Assembly (NCBI RefSeq): GCF_963675165.1
Contig: NC_087380.1
Coordinates: forward strand, 1,008,303-1,072,302
DNA from: Halichondria panicea
Taxonomy: Eukaryota > Porifera > Demospongiae > Suberitida > Halichondriidae
Reading direction: 5' to 3'
Length of the DNA: 64,000 nucleotides
Positions 40,538-56,200 of this stretch are shown here, in pieces. Position 1 is the stretch's first letter. Each line of letters begins with the position of its first letter. The translations under genes were made by a program, and so were the position numbers. The notes under the pieces are model-generated. The model was not told the DNA's origin. It made no database searches and saw only the letters and a program-made list of their open reading frames with translations.

Positions 40538-43500
40538 ATGGCGGCTGCACCTGGAGATCATCAAAATCCTTCTAGCTGCTCAAACCACTACTATATTGGT
40601 GTGGATGTCGGCTCAGGCAGTGCAAGAGCTGGACTGTTCACCAGTGGAGGCCAACTAGTGATGCATTGCAAAGAGGATATCAAATTGTGGAAAAATGACA
40701 ATCATTGTGAGCAGTCATCAGAGGACATTTGGAGATCTGTTGTAGCTGCAATAAAGGTACGCACAGTACAATGCATGTCTCACTACCGTATAGCGGGTTA
40801 TTTTCGAGGCAATAAATTTTTAATTTTGACGGATTGCTCGAACTAAACATTTTGCGAATTTTTTTCGAGGTTCGAGGTCAATCCTTTAAAACTCAATCAA
40901 AAAATAACCAGCTATACAGTTATTAATTTGGAACAGTGTAGTGATGGATTAAATCGCAAAAATGTATTGTATAATTTTCATTTGTTTGGTTAATGATCAT
41001 TACCATATCCAGGGTGTATGCAGTGAGGTAAGCCACACTGACTGCATTGGCGGTATTGGCTTTGATGCTACCTGCTCTCTGGTTGCCGTGGACACTATGG
41101 GAAATCCAGTTACCGTTAGCCCCACTACAGAGAAAGAAAGAAACGTAATATTCTGGCAAGACCACAGAGCCGTGGAAGAAGCAAATGAAATTAATGCAAT
41201 GCATCACCCTGTCTTAAGATTCGTGGGGGGTAAAATCTCTCCCGAAATGCAACCCCCCAAACTTCTCTGGCTCAAGAGGCACCTCCGTGAAGAGTGCTGG
41301 ACAAAAGCGGCTCATTTCCTAGACTTGGCTGACTATCTAACGTACAGAGCCACTGGGAGTACCTCAAGGTGTGTTTGTGTAACCACGGATACTGGGGGTT
41401 GTTGGTATGATAAAGAGAGAAAACTGTATATGTATAATTACCATAATTATAACTGGTAATTTCCGGGGGACAATATATTCGTGGTTTTCGTGGTTGGAGT
41501 TCAGACCACAAATACCACGAATGAAGCGACCTTGCCTACCTTTACCTGCAGTGCAAGCAGCAACTACAAAAATATTATCCACGAAGTGACTAAATATTGC
41601 TCAACCACCAATGTTTTGCTCCCTACCGGCTATAATATATGGCAACTATAATTATATTGAAGGTTGCGTCTTAAGCGTAAGCACTTGTACTGATTCCCAG
41701 TTAGAGCTGTTGGACAACTACAACTGTCGTTAAGCTGTCCCACTTCCACTACTATACAATAATAATACGTGTTCCTCCCTTCTCTGAAACTTAAGCTCGA
41801 ATCTTGTACTTTAAAGAGAATGCCCTCAGTGCATGATGCCTTCAGTGCATGATGCCTTCAGTACATAATGCCTTCAGTACATGATGATGCCTTTAGTACA
41901 TGATGCCTTCAGTACATGATGCCTTCAGTACATAATGCCTTCAGTACATAATGCCTTCAGTACATGATGATGCCTTCAGTACATGATGCCTTCAGTACAT
42001 GATGCCTTCAGTACATAATGCCTTCAGTACATGATGCCTTCAGTACATGATGCCCTCAGTACATAATGCCCTCAGTACATAATGCCTTCAGTACATGATG
42101 CCCTCAGTACATATGCCTTCAGTACATGATGCCCTCAGTACATAATGCCTTCAGTACATGATGCCTTCAGTACATGATGCCTTCAGTACATGATGCCCTC
42201 AGTACATGATGATGCCTTTAGTACATGATGCCTTCAGTACATGATGCCTTCAGTACATAATGCCTTCAGTACATGATGCCCTCAGTACATAATGCCCTCA
42301 GTACATAATGCCCTCAGTACATAATGCCTTCAGTACATGATGCCCTCAGTACATAATGCCTTCAGTACATAATGCCTTCAGTGCATGATGCCTTCAGTAC
42401 ATGATGCCCTCAGTACATAATGCCCTCAGTACATAATGCCTTCAGTACATGATGCCCTCAGTGCATAATGCCTTCAGTACATAATGCCTTCAGTGCATGA
42501 TGCCTTCAGTACATGATGCCCTCAGTACATAATGCCCTCAGTACATAATGCCTTCAGTACATGATGCCCTCAGTACATAATGCCTTCAGTACATAATGCC
42601 TTCAGTGCATGATGCCTTCAGTACATGATGCCTTCAGTACATGATGCCTTCAGTACATGATGCCCTCGGTACATAATGCCCTCAGTACATGATGCCTTCA
42701 GTACATGATGCCTTCAGTGCATGATGCCCTCAGTACATAATGCCCTCAGTACATGATGCCTTCAGTACATGATGCCTTCAGTACATGATGCCCTCAGTAC
42801 ATAATGCCTTCAGTACATGATGCCCTCAGTACATGATGATGCCTTCAGTACATGATGCCTTCAGTACATGATGCCTTCAGTACATGATGCCCTCAGTACA
42901 TAATGCCTTCAGTACATGATGCCCTCAGTACATGATGATGCCCTCAGTACATGATGCCTTCAGTACATGATGCCTTCAGTGCATGATGCCCTCAGTACAT
43001 AATGCCCTCAGTACATGATGCCTTCAGTACATGATGCCCTCAGTACATGATGCCCTCAGTACATAATGCCTTCAGTACATGATGCCTTCAGTACATGATG
43101 CCCTCAGTACATGATGCCCTCAGTACATAATGCCTTCAGTACATGATGCCTTCAGTACATGATGCCCTCAGTACATGATGCCCTCAGTACATAATGCCCT
43201 CAGTACATAATGCCTTCAGTACATGATGCCCTCAGTACATGATGATGCCTTCAGTACATGATGCCTTCAGTACAGAGCTCTAAGAATGTTGTATGACAAT
43301 GAAGTGTGTACATATTACTATAATTATTACAATGAAGTGGGTGGATCAAAGTGTTTCTAATCACGTACGTAGGTCACTTTGCTGCCTGGTATGCAAATGG
43401 ACGTACATTGGACACTCACCCGGTGGTCAGTGATGCATGTCAGACTGTAACCTGATCTATTAGTCGATGATGCTATATGGATTGATGATGCTATATGGAT

Positions 43501-44713
43501 TGATGATGCTGTATGGATTCTTGTATGATATCAGCTGATCAGTGGTCAGAGAGCGTCAGTGACACTGGGCTAGCTGACTGTAATATTATCTGTAGGTAAA
43601 TTAGTGTCTGAACCCTTACCAAACACTGACCACTGATTAGGTTAGACTCTCTTACCCCATACCAAGCAGCTTCAGAGCTTGATGGAATCTATATAGTATA
43701 CTGATACATGCAAAGCCTTTTCGTTAGAAGGATATCTCTTGTCTTTGCTACCAATATCTTCTTGTATACCAGGAGCACATGAACTCCTACTTTAATACCT
43801 AGTTTATTTGCTAACTATTAACCTATCTCCATTAATTAGCATATTCACCAAAATCAAAATAAGAATATCTAGACCGGTGATTGCAACGTCCTCTTATTGC
43901 GTGTCCATTATTGTGTCTACAGAGGCTGATCTTGTCCGAGGGTGGAACGATTCATTCTGGCATTCGATTGGTCTATCGGACTTAGTGGTGGAGGGATACT
44001 CTCGTATCGGTACAGAGGTCATGACCCCTGGCTCTCCAGTGGGGTGTGGTCTCACAGTGGGTGTGGCTAAAGAGCTCGGACTTCCTGTTGGCCTACCTGT
44101 GGGTACGGGGATAATAGACGCACATGCTGGTGGACTGGGTGAGTGATACGGTACATTTTCTTGAGATTAACTGTTATAATTAGAGCACTGAATTGCAAAC
44201 CCTCGGGGGGGGGGGGGGGGGGGGGGTTATTTTGGGGGTTTAATGTTATGGCAGCCAAGTGAGCAAACTCAGAATACACAGACACAGACAGACTGACTGA
44301 CAGACAGACAGACAGACAGACTGACAGACTGACTATAACCCACAAAAAGCGGTGGCCAGGCGTGCCTTGGTTTATTCATATTCATAGCAATTAATTTTGT
44401 TCTCTACAGTGAAATGTCAGTCTGTTGCAGAATTTGATTATACATGCGTACATCAACTATTTACAAAAAATTATACAAATTATACTGTACAGTATGAGTG
44501 TATGGCTTCATGACAACGCGCAACACGACTGGAGGCATGTACTCACCCGCTACCCACTTACTTGCCAAGCACTGGTTGCCTAGGCAAACACTGGATGTTC
44601 TTATTGTCATTAGCACTTGCCCAGGATGGTAATTAGAGTGGAAGTCATGTTCATAAATTAAGTGAAGCCAGTTCTGTGATTTCTTGGAAGGCCATGATTA
44701 ATTGAGTGTCACG

Positions 44714-44781
<68 letters not shown>

Positions 44782-47700
44782 TTGAATTTCCCTTTCCCCA
44801 TCACACAGGTATGATTGGTGCACGTTGTTCTGCCGATAGCTCAGAGTGCACTTTGACCTCTAGGTGTGCCATTATCGGAGGAACATCATCTTGTCACATG
44901 ACAGTGAGTCAGTTTGTGTAGTAGATCACCATGCCAACAACGGTGGCCGTAATAAAGAGGTGGCCATGATACTTCAACACACAGAGATTTGGTGACCCAT
45001 TAACCTGGCTGTATTATAGAGGGTGGCCTGATTATAGGGGATGACATACGATGGCTGCAACATCTGCTGTTGTTGACCAGGAAATATGGTTGTCTGTTTG
45101 TCTGTGATAATTGTCTGTTTGTCTGTATTGCATATCATCACGTCACGACTAGCCACCATTGTGGAGCAGTTACCGCTGATCCCTATAATTAGATTAAGAT
45201 GAAATAACCACAACAAACAAACCTAACAGTCACGGTGGGATGCACGCACAGTCAGTCAGTGATGAGGTCATGACCACTACAAAGCCCAGTAATTAGTTGA
45301 GGCCATTACTGGACATGTTGTTTAAAATCCTTAGAGTACACTAGTTTTGGAAGCCCACCCACTCACTCTTCAAATTGCTCTGTTTCCCAAAACATATCTT
45401 CTTCCTATGAATACTTCCAGTTGTCTATACTATCTCTGTGGCAACACCTGTGTTCTATATATACATACACCTGTGTATAATCTAGCTCATATTATTGACG
45501 ATTAACATACCATATATGGTCATATCTTGCCTATCAACAAATTAGACTCACGAAAGAATTCAATACATAAATATTATAGTTGCCATTGCTAAATCCCAGC
45601 CCACGTCCCCTAGAGTTGTATCGTGTTACCGATAGCTTAGTGACCAATCATAGCGCCTGCATGCTCAAATTACTTGCCTTGTTTAAATGTATATCATCTG
45701 TTAATGTCGTAATTTGTTATAATGTATTAGCCAGCTGGATCGTCCACCCACTGTTCCTTAATAAGTATAAGATTATGAAAACCTCAGTTAGCTTAGCTTG
45801 TCTGGCACTGTTGTGATTACGTGGTGAGTTGATATTACTTTACGTGTACTGGAAGCTATGTTTCATGGAAGCTATGGCTAAGCATGTAACAACTATGTGT
45901 ATAATTTATCGTTATCACTATGTATGGAAATAAGGCATTTTTGAAAATGAGATTTGGGGAAATGACAATTAATTTTACGGAAAGTATAATGTGTGTAGTT
46001 TCGTGACCTTTACTGTAATTAAGTGAGTGGGTGGCCAGATGGTTGGAGGTTGGGTTTGTATATAATTATCGATCACTCATCACATCGTACAGTGCACTAG
46101 TACAGTGTGTGCTAGGCTAGATGCACTCAAGGAAGGAATGGATGCACTAGCTCTACTGGTTGGTTGCTATTTGCTTTGTCCCTTGACACCCTCACCCTCC
46201 ACACACACACACACACACCTCCCCCTCCACACACACACACACTCCACACGCACCTCCCACTCCACACACACACCTCCTCCACCCCTCACACACACACAGA
46301 CTTCGTGTGACCCTATCTTTGTGTCTGGTGTGTGGGGTCCCTATTACTCTGCCATGTGTCCCGGCTACTATCTCAACGAGGGGGGTCAAAGTTCATCCGG
46401 CCAACTGGTACGTAAGTGCATGTACTCTACCGCTCATGATCCATTAATTGCGGCCATAATATAATTATACATATGTGGGGCGGTCGATTGTAAATGCTAT
46501 TCTCAGAAATGATTTTACCTAGAAAGTATAACCTTCCTAAGTTGCTGTTATTACTTTGTTTGTCTTTTAAGATTCACTGTCTTTCAAAACTGATGGCTTC
46601 CCATTTACCTAGCAGCAGGTAGTGGAATAGTTGGTTTCTTGGAACCGGTTGTGTGTGTGTGTGTGTGTGTACCCTAGTATACTACTGGAAGGTTTGCTAT
46701 TCAGCATTAGACTACCTTTTCCTCTCAAAGCGGTAGCGATTGTATCAACTGGTTTTTCTTGTTTTGAGTAGAGTCAACCATTGCTCCTATTAGTGTGAAG
46801 GTAGCTAGCTCTAGTTTCTTGGAACCAGAACTAAGTTCCTGTGTGCATACCTCAACCAGGCCAACCTGTATCATAGCAACTAATTAGTTTAATTTCTTTT
46901 TGTTTTCGTACCACCCTCCAGCATCCTAGTAGAGTTACTATATTAGTGTATGGTGCTCGTGTGGTTTCAGAACTATTGCTTCTGTGTGCTATATTATCCT
47001 GCAGCCTAATAACTATAGTGTTCTTTTTTTATGATTTTCTAACCACTTCAAGTGTTGTGTAATGAAGGTTGTTAGGGTGTTGGGTGTCCGTGAAGAGTGT
47101 TTTATGTGTCTCTGTTGGGAGTATCTATTTCTTAGTGATATTAGTGTGAAAGCCAACTAATGAGATGATTAGTGTGGAAGCCAACTAATGAGATGATTAG
47201 TGTGGAAGCCAACTAATGAGATGTGCCAGTATTTGGAACTGAGATAGAGTTACTCATGTATTGCATGTACTGTACATGCTCAAATCTACAACACTCATTA
47301 GCCAAGATAAGTGTTCCTGTCTGTGTGCCAAGGGTGGGCTAGAGGTTAACATGATGCAATTAAGTTTAATAGCTAAATCTTCCATGTACATGTACACACG
47401 TCCGCTGAGATCAACCCACAATGTAAACTCTTCTGCCGGAATGACCTCACACCAAATGAATGTACGTCCGACCACTGAGAGAACCCTTCCATCTGTTCCC
47501 ACACGATTTTTCTTTTATCTGTGGGAAGAAGTAGACTTTCTGTCCGCCCTTTATTCAAATGAATTCCACTGAATGTCCTGATGGCTTCTCATCCTCGGTT
47601 TATTAGTTATCTTCCAGGAAATCAACCATTCATCAAGTGTCTTCTCATTCCTCCGCCACTATTGAAGCATTATTATATTCTTCCCTTCATATTCATTTTA

Positions 47701-50700
47701 TTTGTCAAGATGTGGTTAGACCCGCCAGTAAGGTTGCCTCCATTGATTGACTGGCTGCCTAGTATTATAATGATACTGGCTTCTCTGTTTTCACTGGGGA
47801 TATGGTAATTACCAGTTCTAGGAACTGGGCTATTATATCTCTGTGTAGGTGTGCCAAGTAACGGTGATGCAAATTAATAATATTGGAAGTAACGGTGATG
47901 CAAATTAATAATATTGGTGAGGCCGCTAACCGCTGTCTGTAATGTCCCTTTTCTCAAAGTGCTGTTGTGGTTACGACGTATACGCTGTAGCTGGGCACCC
48001 CACTAAGTCACCCCTGCATGGAGGGTAATATCCTTACTTAGTCCCTTTATCTCTAGGTCTGTGTGAAGTCACTAGCGTAACCTGTATAACCTGTTTGACT
48101 GGTCTGCAATATCCTAGTCAGATGTGAAGAAATCATGATTGTGTAGCACACATAATAAGTTTGTAGTCTGTCAATAAAACTTGTAACATAAATTGCAACG
48201 TGACTTTATATAGTCAGGGTGTCATACAGGGGGAAAGGGATATCCCCTCTACATGTACTTCAAAATCATGTATGACACCCTGACTATATTAGTCATTAAT
48301 TGCGTGAAGTATGGCATGTTGCACTCCTGTGGGCAATAAGCTGGTATGTGTAGTACATACATGTTATCGAAATGATTGACTGCACTAATACTTGGAATGT
48401 CCTCAAACTTGGGATATGCCAGAACACAGTTTCTAGTTCAGTGTGCGGGGGGACTCATTGTTCTGTGTTAATGGTTTATTTGCTAAATAATTTCCTGTTC
48501 TTGTCATTAAATTAAGAGTAATTGTAAGAATTCATTTCAATTAGGGGAAATGATCCCCCCCGCCCCCGCATTCATCACACAAATTATAATTTTTAATTTT
48601 TAATTTCACAGATTGATTTTATCATTGACGGCTACCATCCTGAAGTGCTGAGTCAGCTAAACGAGAGAGCATGCATCAGGTGATCTAGCACATGATCTCA
48701 ACGAGAGAGCATGCATCAGGTGATCTAGCACATGATCACAATAGGTCCGGAATGATAAGACAATTGGAACCGTGTACATGTGCTGTACATGTACACGGTT
48801 CCTTTGATAGCTGCTCACATTCTATTGACCGTGAGGTTCGATGCTCCAAATTTAAGCATTTGTCATTTGCCACACCTTGTTTCAGCTGTAGCTGGAATCT
48901 AAACGCCATAGTGTGACATTCTTGCTCCACACACACACACACACAAACTCAACACACACACACACACACACACTCCACACACACACACTCCACACACACA
49001 CACACACACAAACTCAACACACACACACACACACACACACTCCACACACACACACTCCACACCCACACACTCCACACACACAGTGGTCGCACTAAATACC
49101 AAGAACTGGAAGAGGAGGTTTTAAAGATTTCTGGTGACCAAAACTCATGCTTCCTAACAAGAGACCTCCATGTCTACCCAGACTACCATGGCAACAGATC
49201 ACCCCTAGCCGACCCTGAGCTACGCGGCATGGTGAGTGGGCGTGAGTGGGCGTGTGTGTGGAGAGGGGGAATCTACGCTAATGAGCTAGGTTTATACAGA
49301 ATCCCCTGTGCTTGGGTTTATGCAGAATCCCCTGTGCTTGGGAAACTAACGATGGAAGAATAGCAAGTGCACTTTGTGTTTGTCTACCAGCTGCTGGTTC
49401 TATTTATTTTCATTGCTTCTCACAGGAGCCCACCCCCTCCTCTCCTTGCATGTCTTTGTGGGTGGTCTTTGTTGTTGTGAGGTAGCTAGTGGTTTTGGCT
49501 GGTCTGCCTAATTCCCCCCGTATAATAATTATAGCTAGTCATTTTGTAAATATGTGGTGAAATAGTTGGTTTTCCCCGTGTCTGTGGCCCTAGCTGACCT
49601 TAAGCTACGCGGCATGATGAGTGTGTGTGTGTGTGTTGGGGGGGGGGGGGGGGGAGACTACGCTAATGAGCTGGTAATGTTATAAAGCCCCTGGGTATAT
49701 GCAGAATCCCCTGTTTGGAAAATTAAGCACTTTGTTGTGGTACCCACCCAGGTGTGTGGATGTGTGGTGTACGCGTGTGTGTGTGTGTGTGGGGGGGGGG
49801 GAGAAGACTAATGACCTGATAATATTAAATTAAAAAGCCGGATATATGCAGAATCCCCTGTGCTTGGGAAATTAATCACTTTGTTGTGGTACCACCCAGG
49901 TGCTAGTTCATTGCTTCTCATAGTATCTCACCTCCTCTCCTCTCTTGGTATGTCTTTGTTGTGTCATGAGGTAGCTAGTGGTTTGGCTGCTCTGCTTTAT
50001 AACCGGTACATAATAGCTTAATTAGTGAGACATGTGATGGTGTGGTGGAATAGTTGGTTTCGCCCATGGCTCTTTGCGTGGGCGTAGCTTTTGTCACGGA
50101 CATCACATCACGTCTCTCCTCACATGTCGTTGTTGTGTTATGATCGAGGTAGCTCGTTCATAGAAATAAACTTAATTATAAATCATAGCTAGCTTAATTA
50201 GAGTAAATATTTAGATCAACTCCTGAACGCTCACGTAGGGTTGGGCACCACTGCAATGTCAGGTTTTGTTCCTGCTTTGCATCTTGATTGCAGAGTTCAA
50301 GTGTGAAGGCGTGGCTCATTAATGAACGAGTCAGTAACTAGAAATTCTCTTTAGTCAAATCAAAATGCAACAATAGCAGACAAGCCAGCTTGATCCAGGA
50401 ACACGCCAGGTCAGTTAGAGCTAGTGGCATGCACAAGTGACTCCTGTAGAGCATTCTAACTGAGCTTTGCGGTTTCCCCCACTTGGGATGAATCATAATC
50501 ATGCTTAGCCACACTCTAAGTACCGTTGGAACACAACCCTATGTGAGCGTCCAGGGCTCTGTCATGCACTAGCTCCAACCCTCCTTCACATATTGGTGTA
50601 GTGGTGTTGTGAGGTAGCTAATTCCAAGCGGTATTATGATTGCTACAGCTAGCTTAATATAGTAAATGTGTTGGAATAGTTGGTTTCCCCCGTGGCTCTT

Positions 50701-53200
50701 GCATGGCTAGCTTTTGTTTGTCATGCATCACACCACTGTCTCCCTTCCTTTACATGGATTCATCTTTGTAGTTGTGCTATGCAGTAGCTAGTGGTTTACC
50801 TAGTTCCTAGAAATATATTATTTAGTAGCACATGTTTGGTTTTCCCCTGGCCCCATGGATAGTTTATGTCCCCTGTCAACAGAGCTAGGTGTCACGGCAC
50901 GCCTGACCAACTCTGGTACAACTGTTTCCAAGCTGGAGTTTGTAGAATCTTTGCAACATGAATAAAAAGCATAATTATGGGATATGAACACTCAGTAGTA
51001 CAACAGACCACAGTGTGCACACAATATCCATATAAGGAATGGTAAAGCTTTTACTGGTGTTGTTGCAAAGATTCTTCAAAGTCCAGTGTCAATGGCTGTG
51101 TCACAGGTCAGCGCCTCTTACCCCACACAGAGCTAGAAATGGCTACTATATAATGGAGGGAGTGGAAGTGACGAATGCTATTAATACCTAAAATCGTAGC
51201 TAGGGCACATGTAGCTAGGGCACACGTAGCTAGGGCATACACATGTGCACACACACACATCTGCTTGTTGCCAGGCTGTTTTCTGTTTGTGCAAATGTTT
51301 TGAATCACAACAATCCATAATTAGGATGGAATTTTTCACATGACATGTTGTGAATATCATTGTTTTTTGCACATGACAACTTTAGTACCAATAAGTGACT
51401 GATAATTATATTCATAGGTCTTTAATGAATGTAGATTGTTCTAGAATAAACCACTAAAAGCCGTGAATATCATTTTGTGGTTGATTTCAATGAGGTAATA
51501 TCTACTGAATACCAGCTTGCTGTTCTATAATTATTTGCTCCCAATTTTTCCTTTTATAGCTGCTACTAAATTTAATCTGCAAGTTGAATATTCATTCAAT
51601 ATGTTGTTGTGCCAACATTTTATTAGAGGTCCTTAGCTTCTGTTGTTATGTGGGCAATTGATAATTGAATGATAGAGTTTATTATTATATTTATTATTTT
51701 CATGTTAAAGCTAGGGGGGCGTGTGTGTGTGTGTGTGGTAGGTGGGTGGCTTGTGTGTGGGGGGGGGCTTGTCTCCATCACATGATCTCTCACATGCTAC
51801 TGTGTGTGTGCAGAGGAGGTCCGACATGCGTGCACGAATCACTACAAGTTCAGTGCATTGATGTCAGTGATAATGTCCAGGCCAAATGCACTAGCACTTG
51901 TAGTGATCCCATGTACACATGTCCTCCTCCTCTAGCTCTGGTGTGTGTGCATGCACTGATTGTAGTGATCCCATGTACACATGTCCTCCTCCTCTAGCTC
52001 TGGTGTGTGTGCATGCACTGATTGCAGTGATTGTTGTAATAACAATGGTTGCTTTGATGGTGTGAACCAGTATCTACGGTGGTCCAGTGGTTGGAACTAA
52101 CTGCATTGTTCCACCACTTGTGGGGCTTGCACTAGTCTTATCCACCACAGCTGATTAGTTCATGACAACCCAGGTATGGAGGAGATCTCCTCTTACTAAT
52201 TTACAGTGTATATTTTTCGTTCCACCGAATACTAATCCCCCTCCCCCACACACACACCACACACACACGCCCACACACACACAGGTCACAGGGCTGACTC
52301 TAGTGCACTCCATATCAGACCTGGCCAGACTCTATCTCGCTACCATCCAATCTCTAGCTGTAAGTCAATTCCTCACTAAGCCGATTTTTGCTGCTGCATT
52401 TAATTTATACTGTTTGAAAGCTAGTATCTACGTTGCCTTTACAATGTCAATTCGGTTGAAAATCGATTTGCTTTTAAATTAGCTATTTTGATCGTTTTTT
52501 ACCACTACCTGAGATTTCCCCCCAATGTTGTGGCTGGCATGTACTTCATCACCAATTAATGTTGACAGGAAAGCACAAATTATAATTTGTACTTTGTACG
52601 TATGATATGTTATATACAAATGAGGTCACTAAACCAGGCTGACCTTTTAATTAATTTGTATCAATGATCATCCAGGGAGGCAGTATGTGTGCTCTCACTT
52701 GATGGGCTGTATTTATTAGTTGTTTTGCTCTCTAAATTCTCCTAAAAAGGTCCTGGAAGCTAAGGATGGTTGTTGCTATAGCTAGGTGTGCTGGCTCCAT
52801 GGTGTTTGTGTGTGTGTGCACATACCTCAACGCCTACTACTCTGCCTAGCACCATTCATATCAAGTATCTATCTTCAATTACCAGCACTGCCTCCACTAG
52901 ACACTGCACGGGCTATACTATAACACCTGTATACTGTACACACAGCTATACATACTCTGGCTGTGTAGCTCTGGATATATGTATACATGTACTTTTATGG
53001 CAGCATTTCTAGAGTACTTATCAGCTAGATTCTGCAAGTTTGTAATTTGAAATAGGTACAAAAATTAATTTTACAGTACAGTAGAACCTCGCTAATCCGA
53101 ATAGAGCCGGACCAGATCCCATTTTTCAGTTTGCTATTTTGTCCGGATTTGCAAGGTTTCAGACTAAAGGGGATTAGCGAGGGTCTACTGCACCAGTACT

Positions 53201-53264
<64 letters not shown>

Positions 53265-56200
53265 GTGGGTGTGGGTGTGGGTGTGTGTGTGTGTGTTGTT
53301 GTGAGAATTCTCTATTGTTTTAGTGGACCTTATAATATTTGAACTGGCACTTTCATTTAGGACTCATTCCAACCTTTGGCTTCTTTTTCATATACCGCAC
53401 TTGGGCTCTGTATCATAGCAGCTGTGTGGGTTTAACTACCGTAAATTTAACTCTGCATTCCTCATAAACTTCCTTGCCTCGAGGGCGCACTGATCATAAT
53501 TTTTATACTAGATCTACACAGCCAAAAATAAGCTAGACACGTGTTAACAAGGGCAGGACAGATGGGTGGACAGGACAGATGGGTGGGGCTCGCTAAACAC
53601 CAGGAAGGGTGGGGCTCACTGCTTGGACATTGACAAGTTACCAGCGTAGAGCTAGAAGCTTAGCACTGGCTACAAGCTTGCCGTTCGTTTTCAATAGTTT
53701 TTGAGACTCTTAGCTAGGGTGAGGTAGCTTAGGTAGCAAGCATTTTTTTCCATTCCAGTGGGTAAGCCCTGAGGCCAAGACATTATGTTGTCATAAATTC
53801 GAATGTAGTTGACAATAAGTAATGTATGTAACATTATTATGGTTGACTAGTCATGTCAAAAAAATTAAAAATTAAAAAAGGAATATTTGATAGATTCCTC
53901 ATCGCCAGTAGTTACAGCGTGTTTGCACTTATTTACTTACCAGATATACAACTCATACCTCCAACATACACCGTGTCTCTTGTTGTGGTGACCATTATCT
54001 AACGCTAGTGTATATAGTTCACATGGTATTAGCAACAATGATAATGGCTTATTTCTCACTACAAAGGAATATGAAATTCCTCATCGATTAAGCGCATATC
54101 CTGTTAGAGGGAAGTCCCCCTCCTCTGTCCTGTACCCAAGGGTCATTAACCTCAGTCCTTTAATTACCATAGTAATTTCATTGCGTGTTTACTTCCATTT
54201 CTCTTTCACTTCATTTGCCTTCCTTTCTCATGATGATATTTCCACAGTGTCTAGGGGGCTGTAAATATCTCCATAGTAACGTGATTATCTAATAATGTGT
54301 AATATAGGGAAATTACCCAGTGGTCTCAATAGAGAGGGAGGTGGTCTCTTTAGGGAGGTCAATAGTGATAGCATTGTAGGGACAGTACTGAGTGGTCTCA
54401 ATAGAGAGGTGGTCTCTTTAGGGAGGTCAATAGTGATAGCAGTTTCATAAAGCTAGAGCTAATTATATAAGCATTATCAATTTTATCTCAGCTGTAACAG
54501 GATGTATGCAAATAAAACCATGTATGGTATGAATATGCCTCATGCTCAGCGGATGCTAGTTACATCTCTCTTGAGAATTAGAGGCTCTAATAGAACTACA
54601 ATAGCTACTCGGAAGCTGTAGTGTACACTTTTCTTGATTATCCAATAATTTCATTTCCACTGTCCGTTGTATATTAGTTTCATTATTGCTGTATTATTCT
54701 AGTAGTTCTAAATTTAGAAGTTTTAGCCGCCACCAGTGTGTCTTGTGCCATAATCCCCCTAGATTGATCTATGTGGCTGATAAGTTCGATCAAGCCATAC
54801 ATGGTCATGTGGCTTTTGCCGCGTACATTCTCTGTGTGTCTACTATAGCTGTTACTTGTCAGTGAAAGTTCACTATATATATCGAGACTTAGCATAATGG
54901 AAGCTCACGTGTGTACAGCTGATTTCACGGTTGTCTATAGCGACGTGTTTTTGATGTGTTTATGGTTTCGTTACCCTCCACGCGCCCACTCATACACCTA
55001 CCCACACCCGGCTATGTACACTCTTGATATCATTGCACCTCCCACACACTCTGGTATTGGCAGTCAAATGGTGTGTGTTTAGGGTATCTGATTTCAGTTG
55101 CTCTTGTGGAGACATCTCTTATAATTATAGTGTTGTTGCTGTTTTAATTAATGTTGTATAGAAATTGTTATTCTAAACATGAGTTACACACACACACACC
55201 TCAAACACCTCACACCCCACACACACACACCACACCCACACACACACAGTACAGTACTCGGCACATCCTTGAAGCCATGCAGAGTGAAGGACACCATTTT
55301 AAAGAGCTGCTCCTCTGTGGAGGTCTGAGCAAGAACAATCTATATCTCCAGGTCCAGGCAGATGTTGCTGGTATGTAATGAATTATTTCCTAGCAACAAT
55401 GTTATGTTTGAAGTGGTTTGAGTAAACACCAGTACCTATGAATTCACCACAAATTTAACAAACAAATGAATCATTCTTCACAGTCCACTTCCAATAATGT
55501 ATTAATCACATGCAATATTTGTATTTGGGTGTGTGAAAGTAATGAATAAATGGTAATTAACAATTAATGTCTGGTATGTAACCCTGGTTACTGGATGTGA
55601 CTGGTTGCTGAGTGTGATGTCAAGTGGAACTTTGGTTACTTAGATCCCTGTATTTAGCAGGGAACTATGAGCTATAGTACCGTACTATTAGGATTAACTA
55701 TATAATAACATATTGTGTTCCTCATCCCTCGAGCTTTGGGACACTATAACACATAGATACCTCTTGCCCATGTTCTAACTATAACATAATAATTATAATT
55801 ATATCTGCATACATTCCTAATTGGGGTCACATGAGGTTATCTGGTGTTGTCCCCTTTGGTTACCACTGACAACTCTGACCCTTGTCTGATTGCTTATCAA
55901 TGCCATTGTTAGGAGTGAATCACTGACTGTTGTGATACTTTTGACCCAAGTCAGGATGCTAGATCTCCACGTTCCTCCCCAATATTCATAATCTACTCAA
56001 TTTGGTTTTTGTTGGTTATACTTTTACCATACAAAACGGTCCATTCTTTAATATAATAATTTTCCCAGTTTAATATCAAATGGTTTCTTTATAGAGGAAA
56101 GTACAGTTGTGGGTGTTCTCAGTGGTCACATTCCTAGCTGTCAATATTTGCACCACCGCTCATTATCCTATTATCTGGCCAACGGTCAAACGCCCACGCA

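Noticed and set aside
41821-43274. Possible CRISPR array
   Set aside because: Units are contiguous 16-mers without unique spacers, inside an intron of a eukaryotic gene. It is a minisatellite.
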